A stretch of DNA of 64,000 nt from Branchipolynoe longqiensis (taxonomy: Eukaryota > Annelida > Polychaeta > Phyllodocida > Polynoidae). Below, in pieces: positions 35,026 through 45,487 of the stretch. How positions within the stretch are numbered: position 1 is the stretch's first letter; each line of letters opens with the position of its first letter. Location of the stretch: positions 5,875,297 to 5,939,296 of the forward strand of contig CM059203.1 in the NCBI GenBank assembly GCA_030323885.1. The letters are read 5' to 3'. The position numbers were made by a program, and so were the translations under genes. The notes below the pieces were generated by a model. The model saw only the letters and a list, made by a program, of their open reading frames with translations. It had not been told where the DNA came from and searched no databases.

Positions 35026-35690
35026 ATTGGCCCAGAGGAGGTGCCCATTGCAGCGATCCCTATGTCCAGCACGAGTGTGTTTGTTTGTTTGTTTATTTTT
35101 GTTTTATGTCCTAGCAACATCTAAGGTCATATCAGGACAGGTACCGACTTGTAACAGTGCACACTCATGGTGACTTTATGGGATACCAGGCCACCAGCAC
35201 CATGACCTGATATCCCACTCAGTCGCATTATCCTGACACTGAGCCAACCAGTCCTTGCCCTATCCTAATAATGATGAGCGCCTGGCTAGGAAGTGACAAG
35301 TATCAATTTTAAGTCGTTGGTTTGACTCGACCAGGGTTCGAACCCTCGATCCCACGGTCTACCAACACGGTCCACCACGAGAGTGTGTGGTCGTGATATC
35401 TATCTAGAAGAGGAGCACATTGCTACGACCCCTATGCTCACCACGACATTGTGTGGTAGTGACATCCATGCAGAGGAGGAGCACACTGCAGCGACCTCTA
35501 TATCTACCACAGAACTGTGTGTTATTGAAATCAATGCAGAGGAGGGGTGCAATGCAGCGAGCTCTATATCTACCACAGAACAGTGTGTTATTGAAACCCA
35601 TGCAGAGGAGGAATGCACTGCAGCGACCCCTATTCCCACTACGAGACTACATGTTATTGATGTGCATGACAATATGCTTATTCCGAGTTA
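35026..35690 (+). repeat. 66-bp in-frame repeat, split by a SINE
   Basis: Units with the anchor GCAGAGGAGG at about 35470, 35536 and 35602, with older units at about 35405 and, left of the SINE, 35030-35078. All keep one frame, encoding a 22-residue unit near CVIETHAEEECTAATPISTT. The reverse strand is also open. It may be a decayed coding repeat or a minisatellite; differences between units are mostly amino-acid changing. Confidence 0.55.
35079..35375 (-). mobile_element. SINE-A1 inserted in the 66-bp repeat
   Basis: Reverse-strand copy from a GTTTGTTTGTTTATTTTTG tail to ACCAGGGTTCGAACCC. The flanks repeat CACGAG(A)GTGTGT, a target duplication. Confidence 0.85.
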
Positions 35691-35790
35691 AAGTTGCATA
35701 GTTTGATGTCTTTTGAACTTTTCCATTATTTTCTTAGATAAATATATCAGGTTGACAATTATAACCTACTACTCATTAGTCTAAAGCAAC
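35690..35790 (+). mobile_element. TTAA MITE (M1), left part only
   Basis: TTAAAGTTGCATAGTTTGAT and about 100 bp of interior, then replaced by CTCTCA repeats. Confidence 0.7.
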
Positions 35791-35794
35791 TCTC

Positions 35795-36604
35795 TAACTT
35801 TCTCTCGCGCTCTCTCATGCTCTCTCACTCTCTCTCACACTCTCACTCTCTCACTCTCTCATGCTCTCCCACGCTCTCTCACGCTCTCTCACGCTCTCTC
35901 ACTATCTCACTCTCTCACTCTCACTCACTCACTCTCTCACTCTCTCTCACTCTCTCTCCCTCACTCTCTCTAGCTCTCTCTCACTCTCTCGCACTCTCTC
36001 TCACTCTCTCACTCTCTCTCACCCTCTCTCACTCTCTCTCATTTACTCTCCCTCACTCACTCTCACTCACTCTCTCTCACTCTATCTCACTCTCTCACTC
36101 TCTCCCACACTATCTCACTCTCTCACTCTCTCCCACACTCTCTCACTCTCTCACTCTCTCACTCTCTCACTCTCACTCTCTCACTCTCTCTCACTCTCTC
36201 TCACTCTCTCGCGCTCTCTCACTCTCTGTCACCCTCTCTCACTCTCTCTCACTCTCTCTCACTCTCTCTCACTCTCTCACTCTCTCTCACTCTATCTCAC
36301 TCTCTCTCACTCTCTCTCTCTCTCTCTCTTCTCTTCTCATCTCTCTCGCTCTCTTTCTCCTTCACTCTCTCTCACTCTCTCGCACTCTCTCACTCTTTCT
36401 CACTCTCTCTCTCTCTCACTCTCTCTCACTCTCTCTCACTCTCTCACTATCTCTCACACTCTTTCTATATTTCTATCTCTCACTCTCTCTCACCCTCTCT
36501 CTATCTCTATCTCTCTCACTCTCTTTCTCCTTCACTGTCTCTCACTCTTCGTCTCTCTCACTCTTTCTCACTCTCTCTTTCTCCTTCACTCTCTCTCACT
36601 CTCT
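35795..36604. repeat. CTCTCA/CTCTCTCA polypyrimidine microsatellite
   Basis: About 800 bases of CTCTCACTCT variants. Its purine complement could form H-DNA. It runs directly into the assembly gap. Confidence 0.95.
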
Positions 36605-37104
36605 NNNNNNNNNNNNNNNNNNNNNNNNNNNNNNNNNNNNNNNNNNNNNNNNNNNNNNNNNNNNNNNNNNNNNNNNNNNNNNNNNNNNNNNNNNNNNNNN
36701 NNNNNNNNNNNNNNNNNNNNNNNNNNNNNNNNNNNNNNNNNNNNNNNNNNNNNNNNNNNNNNNNNNNNNNNNNNNNNNNNNNNNNNNNNNNNNNNNNNNN
36801 NNNNNNNNNNNNNNNNNNNNNNNNNNNNNNNNNNNNNNNNNNNNNNNNNNNNNNNNNNNNNNNNNNNNNNNNNNNNNNNNNNNNNNNNNNNNNNNNNNNN
36901 NNNNNNNNNNNNNNNNNNNNNNNNNNNNNNNNNNNNNNNNNNNNNNNNNNNNNNNNNNNNNNNNNNNNNNNNNNNNNNNNNNNNNNNNNNNNNNNNNNNN
37001 NNNNNNNNNNNNNNNNNNNNNNNNNNNNNNNNNNNNNNNNNNNNNNNNNNNNNNNNNNNNNNNNNNNNNNNNNNNNNNNNNNNNNNNNNNNNNNNNNNNN
37101 NNNN
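36605..37104. other. Assembly gap (500 N)
   Basis: Exactly 500 N, so the true length is probably unknown. The gap is bordered by the microsatellite on the left and a truncated SINE-B on the right. Confidence 0.99.
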
Positions 37105-37352
37105 ACATATCTCTTTTGAAGAAACCCGGTGCCGTCACATAGGCTACTCTTTCTGATAAGCCGCAAGGGGTCTTTTATATGCACTTTCCCACAGACAGGA
37201 CAGCACATACCACAGCCTTTGATGAGCCACTTGTGGACTACTGGTTGGAACGGAAAATAGCCCAAACAGTAAATGGGTCCACTGAGCAGCATTCGAGTGG
37301 ATGATCCAAACCTTCAAAGGTGGACACTCTACCACCTGATCTACGTCCCATG
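37105..37352 (-). mobile_element. SINE-B, truncated by the gap
   Basis: Reverse-strand copy from GAAGAAACCCGGTGCCGTCA to CCACCTGATCTACGTCCC. Confidence 0.85.
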
Positions 37353-37540
37353 CTGACAAAATTATATTCACGTTTACACACTAAACTCATGGTTACATAA
37401 TACACCCATGTTTACATTATTGCATTTACAAAATGAATACTTGTCACAACCTTTACCTATCCTGGTGCTCAGCATTACTAGGATAGAGCAATGCAATTTT
37501 AGCAAACAAAGCATCCAAACAAGTAATGCCAAACACCAGA

Positions 37541-38407
37541 CCAGGGCCCGTATGCATGGGGCGGTGGTAGCGCCCTACCCCTGGGGGTAGCGGGGATATC
37601 CGGGGTAGCGGCAAAAAGTCGCTATACATGTGACCGGGGTATGCAAATCCCGGGGGGTAAAAGTAGGGTAAGCTACCCCCCCTCACTAGCAGGTATAAGG
37701 TCTGGGGTAGGGACCGACTCGGGCCAAATCTATTGAATGCGATCATATTTAACAGAATTACATACGCAATAAGTGATATTTCATGAAATTAACCCTAAAT
37801 TCGAAGCAATATTAATGCTGCCGCCGCAACGGTGAAGATATTAATATTTTCGAATCAACGAATGCAAGCAACTGTTTACTTTACATTCGTCGATTCGACA
37901 CTATTAATATTGCCACCAATGCGGCGGTAGCCTTAATAACGCTTCAAATTTAGGGTTAAATTGATAAAATTTCACTTATTGCATATGTAATTCTGTTAAA
38001 TATGGTCGCATTGAATAGATTTGGGCCTAATATATAGCCGCCGATTCGGCGGCGGCGGCGGCGATTTGTTTACTTTACATTCGTCGATTCGACACTATTA
38101 ATAACGCTGCCAATGCAGCAGTAGCCTTAATAACGCTTCGAATTTAGGGTTAAATTGATCAAATTTCACTTATTGCGTATGTAATTCTGTTAAATATGAT
38201 AGCATTTAATAGATTTGAGCCTAATATATGGCTACGAACGCAGAGGGATTTCCCAAATCTATAAATAAACACAAGGGTAGCTACCTCCTCGCCGATTTGG
38301 CTCCAGGCATACCCCGTGACCCATTTCTTATCCCCGGCGATAGCTACCCCGAGCTCGGTCCTTACCACCAGGGGCGATAAATAATACTTCACGCATACGG
38401 GCCCTGG
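37541..38407. mobile_element. Foldback-type element with GGGGTAGC words and an inner hairpin
   Basis: Ends CCAGGGCCCGTATGCATG and the inverse of CCAGGGCCCGTATGCGTG. GGGGTAGC and its variants repeat near both ends. The inner part is a large imperfect hairpin: GGGCCAAATCTATT...AACAGAATTACATA and its inverse recur, with TTTACATTCGTCGATTCGAC twice. The element is flanked by a 32-base direct repeat of SINE-like sequence (GGTGCTCAGCATTACTAGG) at about 37462 and 38405. Confidence 0.72.
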
Positions 38408-38460
38408 TGCTCAGCATTACTAGGATAGAGCAATGACTGGATGGGTCTCTGTTAGGATAA

Positions 38461-38776
38461 AGCTAAGATTCCTTATAGGTGGTATGCGGCAATGTAGATA
38501 TATGCGGCATAGATATATGCCAACCCGCAACATTTGTTGGGGTTTTTCGTCCTAATTTTTGAAGGCACAGTATTGGTTTCTATGGCAAACACAGCAGTAT
38601 TCGCATTCGCATGCCGCACCGATCGGTCCATGGACCGATTCAGTTGCCGCATTCGCATTCGCACATTCGGACGTATGGAAGCACCACTATTCATTTACAT
38701 GATTTTCGATTCTTATTCGCATTCGCATTCACATTCGCATTCACATGCCGCATAACGCGTGTAAGGAATCTTAGCT
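38461..38776. mobile_element. Word-repeat MITE, GCATTC type
   Basis: Perfect 15-base inverted ends, AGCTAAGATTCCTTA, with TAA at 38458-38460 and 38777-38779, inside a SINE remnant (GTTAGGATAA | TAATGCGAC). The words GCATTC and ATGCGGC/ATGCCGC make up much of the interior. Confidence 0.8.
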
Positions 38777-38864
38777 TAATGCGACCAAAAAGGTACTATG
38801 AGTTCATGGTTGTGGGAATGTGCGTGAGTGTGTGCCAGTGTATCTATGAGTTTGTGAGACTATT

Positions 38865-38948
38865 CGTGCGTGCGTGTGCGTGTGCGTGTACGTTTGCGTA
38901 TACGTTTGCGTGCGCGTGCGCGTGTGCGTGCACGTGTGCGTGTGAGTG
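38865..38948. repeat. Alternating purine-pyrimidine (GTGCGT)n tract
   Basis: About 84 bases of GTGCGT, GTGTGC and GCGCGT, a sequence class prone to Z-DNA. Confidence 0.85.
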
Positions 38949-39004
38949 AATAAGCTATCTTACAGGACTGTATCCCGCTGGGAAAGCCTCTTGGAGCAGG
39001 TGGA

Positions 39005-39555
39005 GTGAGAGGGTGGGGTTGTGGGGCGGGGTGGGGCGGTAGGGAGGGGGATTGGGAGAGGAGAAGGGCGGGGAAGGGAGGAGGGGAGGAGAGGGAGAGG
39101 GGGAGTGGGGCGGGAGGCGGCGTGGGGAATGAGGGGAGGAGGGAGGGGATGGTTGGGAGCGGGGCGGAGGCGGGAGGAGGTTGAGGGTAAAGGGGGGGGG
39201 TAGGGGCAGGGGAGTGGGAGGGGGAGGAGGAGGGGGAAGGAGGAGGGAGAGGGGGTGGGGGGGAGGGGGAGGCGGGAGGAGGCGTGGGGGTTGGGGAGAG
39301 GGAGAGGGGGGAGAGGGAGGTGGGAGAGGGAGGGCTGAGGAGGGAGGGGGAGGAGGGAGGGCTGAGGAGGGAGGGAGGGGGAGGAGGGGAGGGAGAGGGG
39401 GGAGAGGGATGGCCGAGGAGGGAGGGGGAGAAGGAGAGGGAGGGCGGAGGAGGGAGGGGGAGAAGGAGAAGGAGAGGGGGAGAGGGAGGGGGAGAGGGGA
39501 GGGGGAGGCGGGAGGCGGGAGGGGGATGGGGAGGGAGGAGGGGGTGGAGACGGGA
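39005..39555. repeat. Polypurine G/A-rich tract, about 550 bp
   Basis: Almost pure G and A (GGGAGGGGGAGGAGG-like) with many runs of three to nine G. It is capable of forming G-quadruplex and triplex structures. Open frames on both strands here reflect composition only. Confidence 0.92.
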
Positions 39556-39744
39556 TAGGAGAGAGGTGACGCGTGTAGATGTGAACAGAGTCCGTATGTT
39601 TTATGTCACACTTGTGTTTTTTTCTATTAAATGTTCGATTTTCTTTTAATTTTCTCACATTGTGTTAACAATAAAGCTGTGTCACAAGTTGGCACCTATC
39701 TTGATGTGACCTTGAATGTTGCTGGGTCATAACACCCAAACAAA

Positions 39745-39962
39745 CAGCAGCGCATTGCTGCCATTCTAGGTGAGGCGACTTGGGTATTAGTCAGGGATGC
39801 TTGCTTGTTCGTTTGTTGTTGTTTTATGTCCCAGCAACATCAAAGGTCATATCAAGGCAGGTATAACTTTGTGACATTACAATGTTGTTTATTTGTGATT
39901 TGGGTCCCAGCCACATCTAGGGTCATAATTCATATTGAGACAGGTGCCAACTTGTGACACGG
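39745..39962. repeat. Partial copy of the 47.15-kb locus and start of the 76-bp array
   Basis: GCTGCCATTCTAGGTGAGGC, then GACTTGGGTATTAGTCAGGG, matches 47155-47197, including the edge of the SINE inserted there. SINE-tail monomers (CCCAGCAACATCAAAGGTCA) follow. Confidence 0.75.
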
Positions 39963-41060
39963 TGTGGCAGTAAATCGCAAACCCCTGGAAATTGCACACC
40001 CTGGGGTTTGCGATTTACTAGGAAATCACAAACCCCCCCTGGAAATCGCAAACCCCCCTGTGTTTTGGGACCGATTCGGGCCAAATCTATTCAATGCGAC
40101 CATATTTAACAGAATTATATACTCAAATCGTGAAATTTCATTAAATTAACCCTAAATTCGAAGCGTTATTAAGGCTACCGCCGCATAGATGCCTTTCAAT
40201 GTTTGTAAACATTGTGTATGCGCGCGCAGCTCGGCTGCAGAACGAAGGCACACTGCCACTGAGTTTGCCCGTACGCGCAGTGTAAAACGTTTATTTTATT
40301 CAAAATTAATAGAAATGCAGAAGCCTAAACATATGAATCTAATATAATCTATTCATTAAATATGTTTTCTATATGTGTACCAAGCGGTTTGTCTCTGGGT
40401 GGTGTCTTTTTAGAGATATTTCACTTTTTCTGTAAGAAGATTGCTCACGGCCATTGACAATGCACTGGCACTGACACTCAGAATATCCCAACTTTCACTA
40501 TTATCTACTTTCAGCGTAAATTGCTCTTAGGTTACATTAAATACTTCAGATCTTCCTCTTCAATCGCGCATTAAGATATTTTTAATCGATCCAATGAAAG
40601 CTTTTAGATGTATTTTACAAAAATAAATGCTCCACATAGACATAGCATTGCCGTATTTTACCCTTCGCGAAGGGTAAACACTGCAGCAATGATATGCCTA
40701 TGCAGAGCATTTATTTTTGTAAAATACATCTAAAAGCTTTCATTGGATCGATTAAAAATATCTTAATGCGCGATTGAAGAGGAAAATCTGAAGTATTTAA
40801 TGTAACCTAAGAGCAATTTACGCTGAAAGTATTAAAAACAGACAGTGAAATTTGACCAATTTAACCCTAAATTCGACGAACGTAAAGTAAACAAATCGCC
40901 GCCGCCGCCGAATGGGGGGTTTGCGATCTCCAGGGGGGATATGCGATTTCCTAGGAAATCGCAAACCCCCCATGCCCATATATGGCATGGGGGTTTGCGA
41001 TTTCCTAGGAAATCACAAGTGGGGGTTTGCGATTTACAGGGTTTGCGATTTCCTGCTACA
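39963..41060. mobile_element. 1.1-kb foldback element with TTTGCGATTTCC words
   Basis: Ends TGTGGCAGTAAATCGCAAAC and the inverse of TGTAGCAGGAAATCGCAAAC, with ACGG on each side (39959-39962, 41061-41064). GGGGTTTGCGATTTCC and its inverse recur near both ends. Arms of an inner hairpin are at 40506-40651 and 40686-40831. GGGCCAAATCTATTCAATGC (40078) and TTTAACCCTAAATTCG (40858) link it to the element at 37541-38407. Confidence 0.8.
40506..40831. repeat. 146-bp-arm near-perfect inverted repeat
   Basis: Arms 40506-40651 and 40686-40831 are nearly exact reverse complements. The 34-base spacer itself holds a perfect 22-base palindrome (40657-40678, centre TTCGCGAA). Transcripts would form a very long hairpin. 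Confidence 0.9.
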
Positions 41061-41064
41061 ACGG

Positions 41065-42000
41065 CATTATTCTTTATTTGGGTTTCATGTCCTACCAACG
41101 TCTAAGGTCGTATTAAGACAGGTAAAAACTTGTGAAGCTGTGCTGCTCTTTGTTTGGGTTTTGTGTCCCAGCAACATCTAAGGTCACATTGAGACAGGTG
41201 CCAACAGTGACACATCGTTATTCTTTATTTGGGTTTCATGTCCTACCAACATCTAAGGTCATATTAAGACAGGTATCAACTTGTGACACTGCACTGCTGT
41301 TTGTTTGGGTGTTATGCCCCAGCAACATTTAAGGTCACATCCAGATAGGAGCCAACTTGTGACACAGCTTTATTGTTAATTTGGGTTTCATATCCTACCA
41401 ACATATAAGGTCATATTAAGACAGGTATCAACTTGTGATGCAGTGCTGCTGTTTGTTTGGGTTTTGTGTCCCAGCAACATCTAAGGTCACATCGAAACAG
41501 GTGCCAACAGTGACACATCGTTATTCTTTATTTAGGTTTCATGTCCTATCAACATCTAAGGTCATATTAAGACAGATATCAACTTGTGACAATGCGCTGC
41601 TGTTTGTTTGGGTGTTATGCCCCAGCAACATGTAAGGTCACATCCAGATAGGTACCAACTTGTGACACAGCATTATTCTTAATTTGGGTTTCATATCCTA
41701 CAAACATCTAAGGTCGTATTAAGACAGGTACTAAGTTGTGATGCTGTGCTGTTGTTTGTTTGGGTTTTGTGTCCCAGCAACATCTAAGGTCATATCGAGA
41801 CAGGTGCTAACTTGTGACACATCATTATTCCTTATTTGGGTTTCATGACCTACCAACATCTAAGGCCATAGTAATGCAGGTAGCAACTTGTGAAACTGCA
41901 CTGCTGTTTGTTTGGGTTTGTGTCCCAGCAACATTTAAGGTCACATCGAGACAGGTGCCAACTTGTGACACTCTGTTTTTATTTGTTTTTATGTTATGTC
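41065..42000 (-). repeat. 76-bp tandem array derived from the SINE-A tail
   Basis: The anchor CAACATCTAAGG or a variant recurs about every 75-78 bases (near 41094, 41169, 41247, 41320, 41397, 41474, 41551, 41625, 41700, 41775, 41852, 41928). Two monomer types alternate, GTGTCCCAGCAACAT and CATGTCCTACCAACAT, forming a dimer of about 153 bp. Compared with SINE-A, each unit is the 3' piece (CAACATCTAAGGTCATATCA, CGACTTGTGACA). A larger SINE-A fragment continues to about 42230. Confidence 0.88.
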
Positions 42001-42224
42001 CTTGCTTCAAGACAATTATCAAGGTGGATCAGGTCGGCACTGTTGGTTGTTGGGGTTTTACATCCCAACAACATTTAATGTCATATGAAAACTGGCACCA
42101 ACTTGTGACAAATATGCACTCATGGCAATTTCAGAATCAATGCTGCACTATTGGAGTACAATGCCACTATCACCATGACCTGATATCATACTCAGTCACG
42201 CTATCCTGATATTGAGCCAGCCAG

Positions 42225-42365
42225 TCGTTGCCCTGATGTAGTAATGATAATGTCCCTGGGGGAAGGGTGATGAAAATTGGAAATATTGCACCTAAAGTGG
42301 GAATCGAACTTACATCTCTTGCATTCCGGACCAGTGTGCTAACCATTACACCACCTAGGCTCCCT
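42225..42365 (-). mobile_element. SINE-F (tRNA-Gln-like head)
   Basis: Reverse strand: AGCCTAGGTGGTGTAATGGT, then TAGCACACTGG. A B-box-like segment (AAGTTCGATTCCC) and CAATATTTCC follow, as at 61608-61712 forward. Confidence 0.75.
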
Positions 42366-42640
42366 GATGTCACCACCCTACCCCACGCCTACCTGTCTAT
42401 GTGGCCCCTTGCCTGAGAGAACAGTGCGGACTACTACACTAACCATTACACCCCCTAGGCTCCCTGATGCAATCACCCTACCCACGCCTACCTGTCTATG
42501 CGGCTCCTTGCCTGAGAGGTCAGTGCAGACCACTAAAATAGCCATTACACCACCTAGGCTCCCTGATATCACCACCCTACCCCACACCTACCTGTCTATG
42601 CGGCTCCTTGCCTGAGAGGTCAGTGCAGGCTACTACGATA
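42350..42640. repeat. About 98-bp tandem repeat of the SINE-F head region, three copies
   Basis: ACCTAGGCTCCCTGAT recurs at about 42354, 42454 and 42552, and CTACCTGTCTATGCGGCTCC recurs between. Part of this unit reappears in the 60.2/61.4-kb inverted repeat. Confidence 0.8.
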
Positions 42641-42828
42641 AGCACCAGGCTAGGTAGTGACAAGTATCAATTTTATAAGTGCTTCGTTTGACTCAGCATG
42701 GAATTGATCCCTCAACTTCCGGTAATAAACCGGAAATGGGGTTTAAGCGTGATACTGCTGATATCAGTATCAACATGGCAGTATCTCCTAGCCAGCATGT
42801 AGTTATATAGTTCCTTCTTGTTCTGAGA

Positions 42829-43170
42829 CCGGGCGCGGTGGCCAAATCGGTAGAGCACAGGTCTCGCATACGGAAGATCAGTTCCTGGTCGAATCAAACC
42901 AATGACTTATCAAATTGATACTTGCCGCTTCCTAGCTTGGCGCTCGGCATTAATAGGATATGGCAAGGACCTGTTAGCTCAATGTGAGGATAATGTGACT
43001 GAGTAGGATATTGCATGGGTCATAGTGCTGGTGACCTTATTTTCCAGTGGGGCATCACTATAAACTCATCATGAGTGCACACTGTCGCAAGTCAGTATCC
43101 TGTCGGTAACCTTTCTGATATGACCTTAGATGTTGCCAGGATGTAAAACTCCAACAACCAACAATCTTTC
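42829..43170 (+). mobile_element. SINE-A2, full length
   Basis: Head CCGGGCGCGGTGGCCAAATC, full body, and tail AAAACTCCAACAACCAAC. The upstream tandem-duplication breakpoint lies within it at AATTGATACTTG (42913). Confidence 0.85.
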
Positions 43171-43305
43171 TTGTTCTCCAGAGGGCGTGTTTGTAAATAT
43201 GCCCCTCCATCTCTTAGCGCAATGCACAGTGTATCAAATGTTTGGTTTACTGGAGCTTTACGTACTAGCAACATGGAAGGGCATATCAGGATGTAAAAGA
43301 AAGCT

Positions 43306-43622
43306 TGTGTTATTTAACGACGGCTCTAGAGCACATTGATTTTTATCATCGGCTATTGGATGTCAACCATATGGTCATTCTGACATATTTATTTGGAGGA
43401 AACCTGCTGCTGCCACATAGGCTACTCTTTCCGATACGCAGCAAGGGGTCATTTATATGCCCTTTCCCACAGACAGGACAACACATGATGAACCAGTTGT
43501 GGACCACTGGTTGGAACGGAAAATAGCCCAAACTGCAAATGGGTCCACTGAGCAGGATTCGATCAGATGACCCAAACCTCCACAGGTGAACACTCTACCG
43601 CCTGAGCTATGTTCCGCTCCCA
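43306..43622 (-). mobile_element. SINE-B in duplication copy 1
   Basis: Reverse-strand SINE-B from TTATTTAACGACGGCTCTAG to CTGAGCTATGTTCCGCTCCC. Confidence 0.88.
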
Positions 43623-43664
43623 TACCGGGATATGTACTGACTTCAGTTTGCACACCCCGAAAGA

Positions 43665-43975
43665 AAAATCCAATATTCGAAAGTAAAACACTGATCTAGA
43701 TTTGAACCTACATATCCAACTTAGATACTGGTGCACATATTAACTACTTGACTTTAGATGTTGACAGGACGTAAAACTCCAACAACCACACAACTATTAA
43801 TTACTTGTTACTGTATAGCAGGGCATCCATACTATACAATTTAATAGGATCTGTTAGTGCTGAAGACTTGGTCTGCCATTTTGATACGAACACCACAATT
43901 ATTTTTGTAGCGTTTTCACTTCAAATATCTCAAAAAGGGAACTCTTTAAAATATGGTACTTCAAACTAAAGTGAC
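43665..43975 (-). mobile_element. Diverged M1 MITE with an inserted SINE tail, copy 1
   Basis: M1-like CTGATCTAGATTTGAACCTA and TTCACTTCAAATATCTCAAA flank a SINE-tail fragment (CTTTAGATGTTGACAGGACG). The same arrangement recurs at 44830-45137. Confidence 0.7.
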
Positions 43976-44470
43976 CAGACGGGATGGCCGAATGAGTTAG
44001 AGCGTCCGTCTCCCGTGTTGGTAGATCATGGGATCATGGGTTCGAACCCTGGTCGGGTCAAACCAATGACTTAAGAATTGATACTTGCCGCTTCCTAGCT
44101 TGGCGCTCGGCATTAATAGGATATGGCAAGGACCTGTTAGCTCAATGTGAGGATAATGTGACTGAGTAGGATATTGCATGGGTCATAGTGCTGGTGACCT
44201 TATTTTCCAGTGGGGCATCACTATAAACTCATCATGAGTGCACACTGTCGCAAGTCAGTATCCTGTCGGTAACCTTTCTGATATGACCTTAGATGTTGCC
44301 AGGATGTAAAACTCCAACAACCAACAATCTTTCTTGTTCTCCAGAGGGCGTGTTTGTAAATATGCCCCTCCATCTCTTAGCGCGCAATGCACAGTGTATC
44401 AAATGTTTGGTTTACTGGAGCTTTACGTACTAGCAACATGGAAGGGCATATCAGGATGTAAAAGAAAGCT

Positions 44471-44787
44471 TGTGTTATTTAACGACGGCTCTAGAGCACA
44501 TTGATTTTTATCATCGGCTATTGGATGTCAACCATATGGTCATTCTGACATATTTATTTGGAGGAAACCTGCTGCTGCCACATAGGCTACTCTTTCCGAT
44601 ACGCAGCAAGGGGTCATTTATATGCCCTTTCCCACAGACAGGACAACACATGATGAACCAGTTGTGGACCACTGGTTGGAACGGAAAATAGCCCAAACTG
44701 CAAATGGGTCCACTGAGCAGGATTCGATCAGATGACCCAAACCTCCACAGGTGAACACTCTACCGCCTGAGCTATGTTCCGCTCCCA
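44471..44787 (-). mobile_element. SINE-B in duplication copy 2
   Basis: Identical to the copy at 43306 within the reach of reading by eye. Confidence 0.88.
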
Positions 44788-45137
44788 TACCGGGATATGT
44801 ACTGACTTCAGTTTGCACACCCCGAAAGAAAAATCCAATATTCGAAAGTAAAACACTGATCTAGATTTGAACCTACATATCCAACTTAGATACTGGTGCA
44901 CATATTAACTACTTGACTTTAGATGTTGACAGGACGTAAAACTCCAACAACCACACAACTATTAATTACTTGTTACTGTATAGCAGGGCATCCATACTAT
45001 ACAATTTAATAGGATCTGTTAGTGCTGAAGACTTGGTCTGCCATTTTGATACGAACACCACAATTATTTTTGTAGCGTTTTCACTTCAAATATCTCAAAA
45101 AGGGAACTCTTTAAAATATGGTACTTCAAACTGAAGT

Positions 45138-45475
45138 GACCAGACGGGATGGCCGAATGAGTTAGAGCGTCCGTCTCCCGTGTTGGTAGATCATGGGATC
45201 ATGGGTTCGAACCCTGGTCGGGTCAAACCAATGACTTAAGAATTGATACTTGTCACTTCCTAGACAGGCACTCGGCATTATTAGGATAGGGCAAGGACTG
45301 GTTGGCTCAGTGTCAGGATAATGTGACTGAGTGGGATATCAGGTCATGGTGCTGGTGGCATGGTCTCCCAGTGGGGCAGCACTATAAAGTCGCCATGAGT
45401 GCGCACTGTCACAAGTCGGTACCCATCCTGATATGACCTTAGATGTTGCTAGGATGTAAAACAACAACAAACAAA
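45138..45475 (+). mobile_element. SINE-A1, full length, 12-bp target duplication
   Basis: 338 bp from GACCAGACGGGATGGCCG to an AACAACAACAAACAAA tail. The target TCAAACT(G/A)AAGT stands at 45126-45137 and 45476-45487, inside an M1-like sequence. Confidence 0.93.
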
Positions 45476-45487
45476 TCAAACTAAAGT

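Larger units (their letters stand above)
42913..45240. repeat. 1.16-kb tandem duplication with SINE breakpoints
   Basis: Copy 1 is 42913-44075 and copy 2 is 44076-45240. They are virtually identical: an offset of 1163, rising to 1165 after a GC insertion near 44384, and rare substitutions. The junction AATTGATACTTG lies in SINE-A in each case (42913, 44076, 45241), as expected from unequal crossing-over between two SINEs. Each copy contains a SINE-B and an M1-like remnant. Confidence 0.92.

Noticed and set aside
35817..36604. Ser/Leu/His-rich open frames of several hundred codons
   Set aside because: Translation of a CTCTCA microsatellite, running into N bases.
39021..39658. Gly/Glu/Arg-rich and Pro/Ser-rich open frames on the two strands
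   Set aside because: Translation of a polypurine tract. Stop codons are rare there by composition.
41100..42000. CRISPR-like regular repeats
   Set aside because: The 76-bp units have no unique spacers and derive from a SINE tail. The genome is eukaryotic.
43305..44818. Identical 60-73-codon frames in pairs
   Set aside because: They lie in SINE-B copies within a tandem duplication and are not genes.
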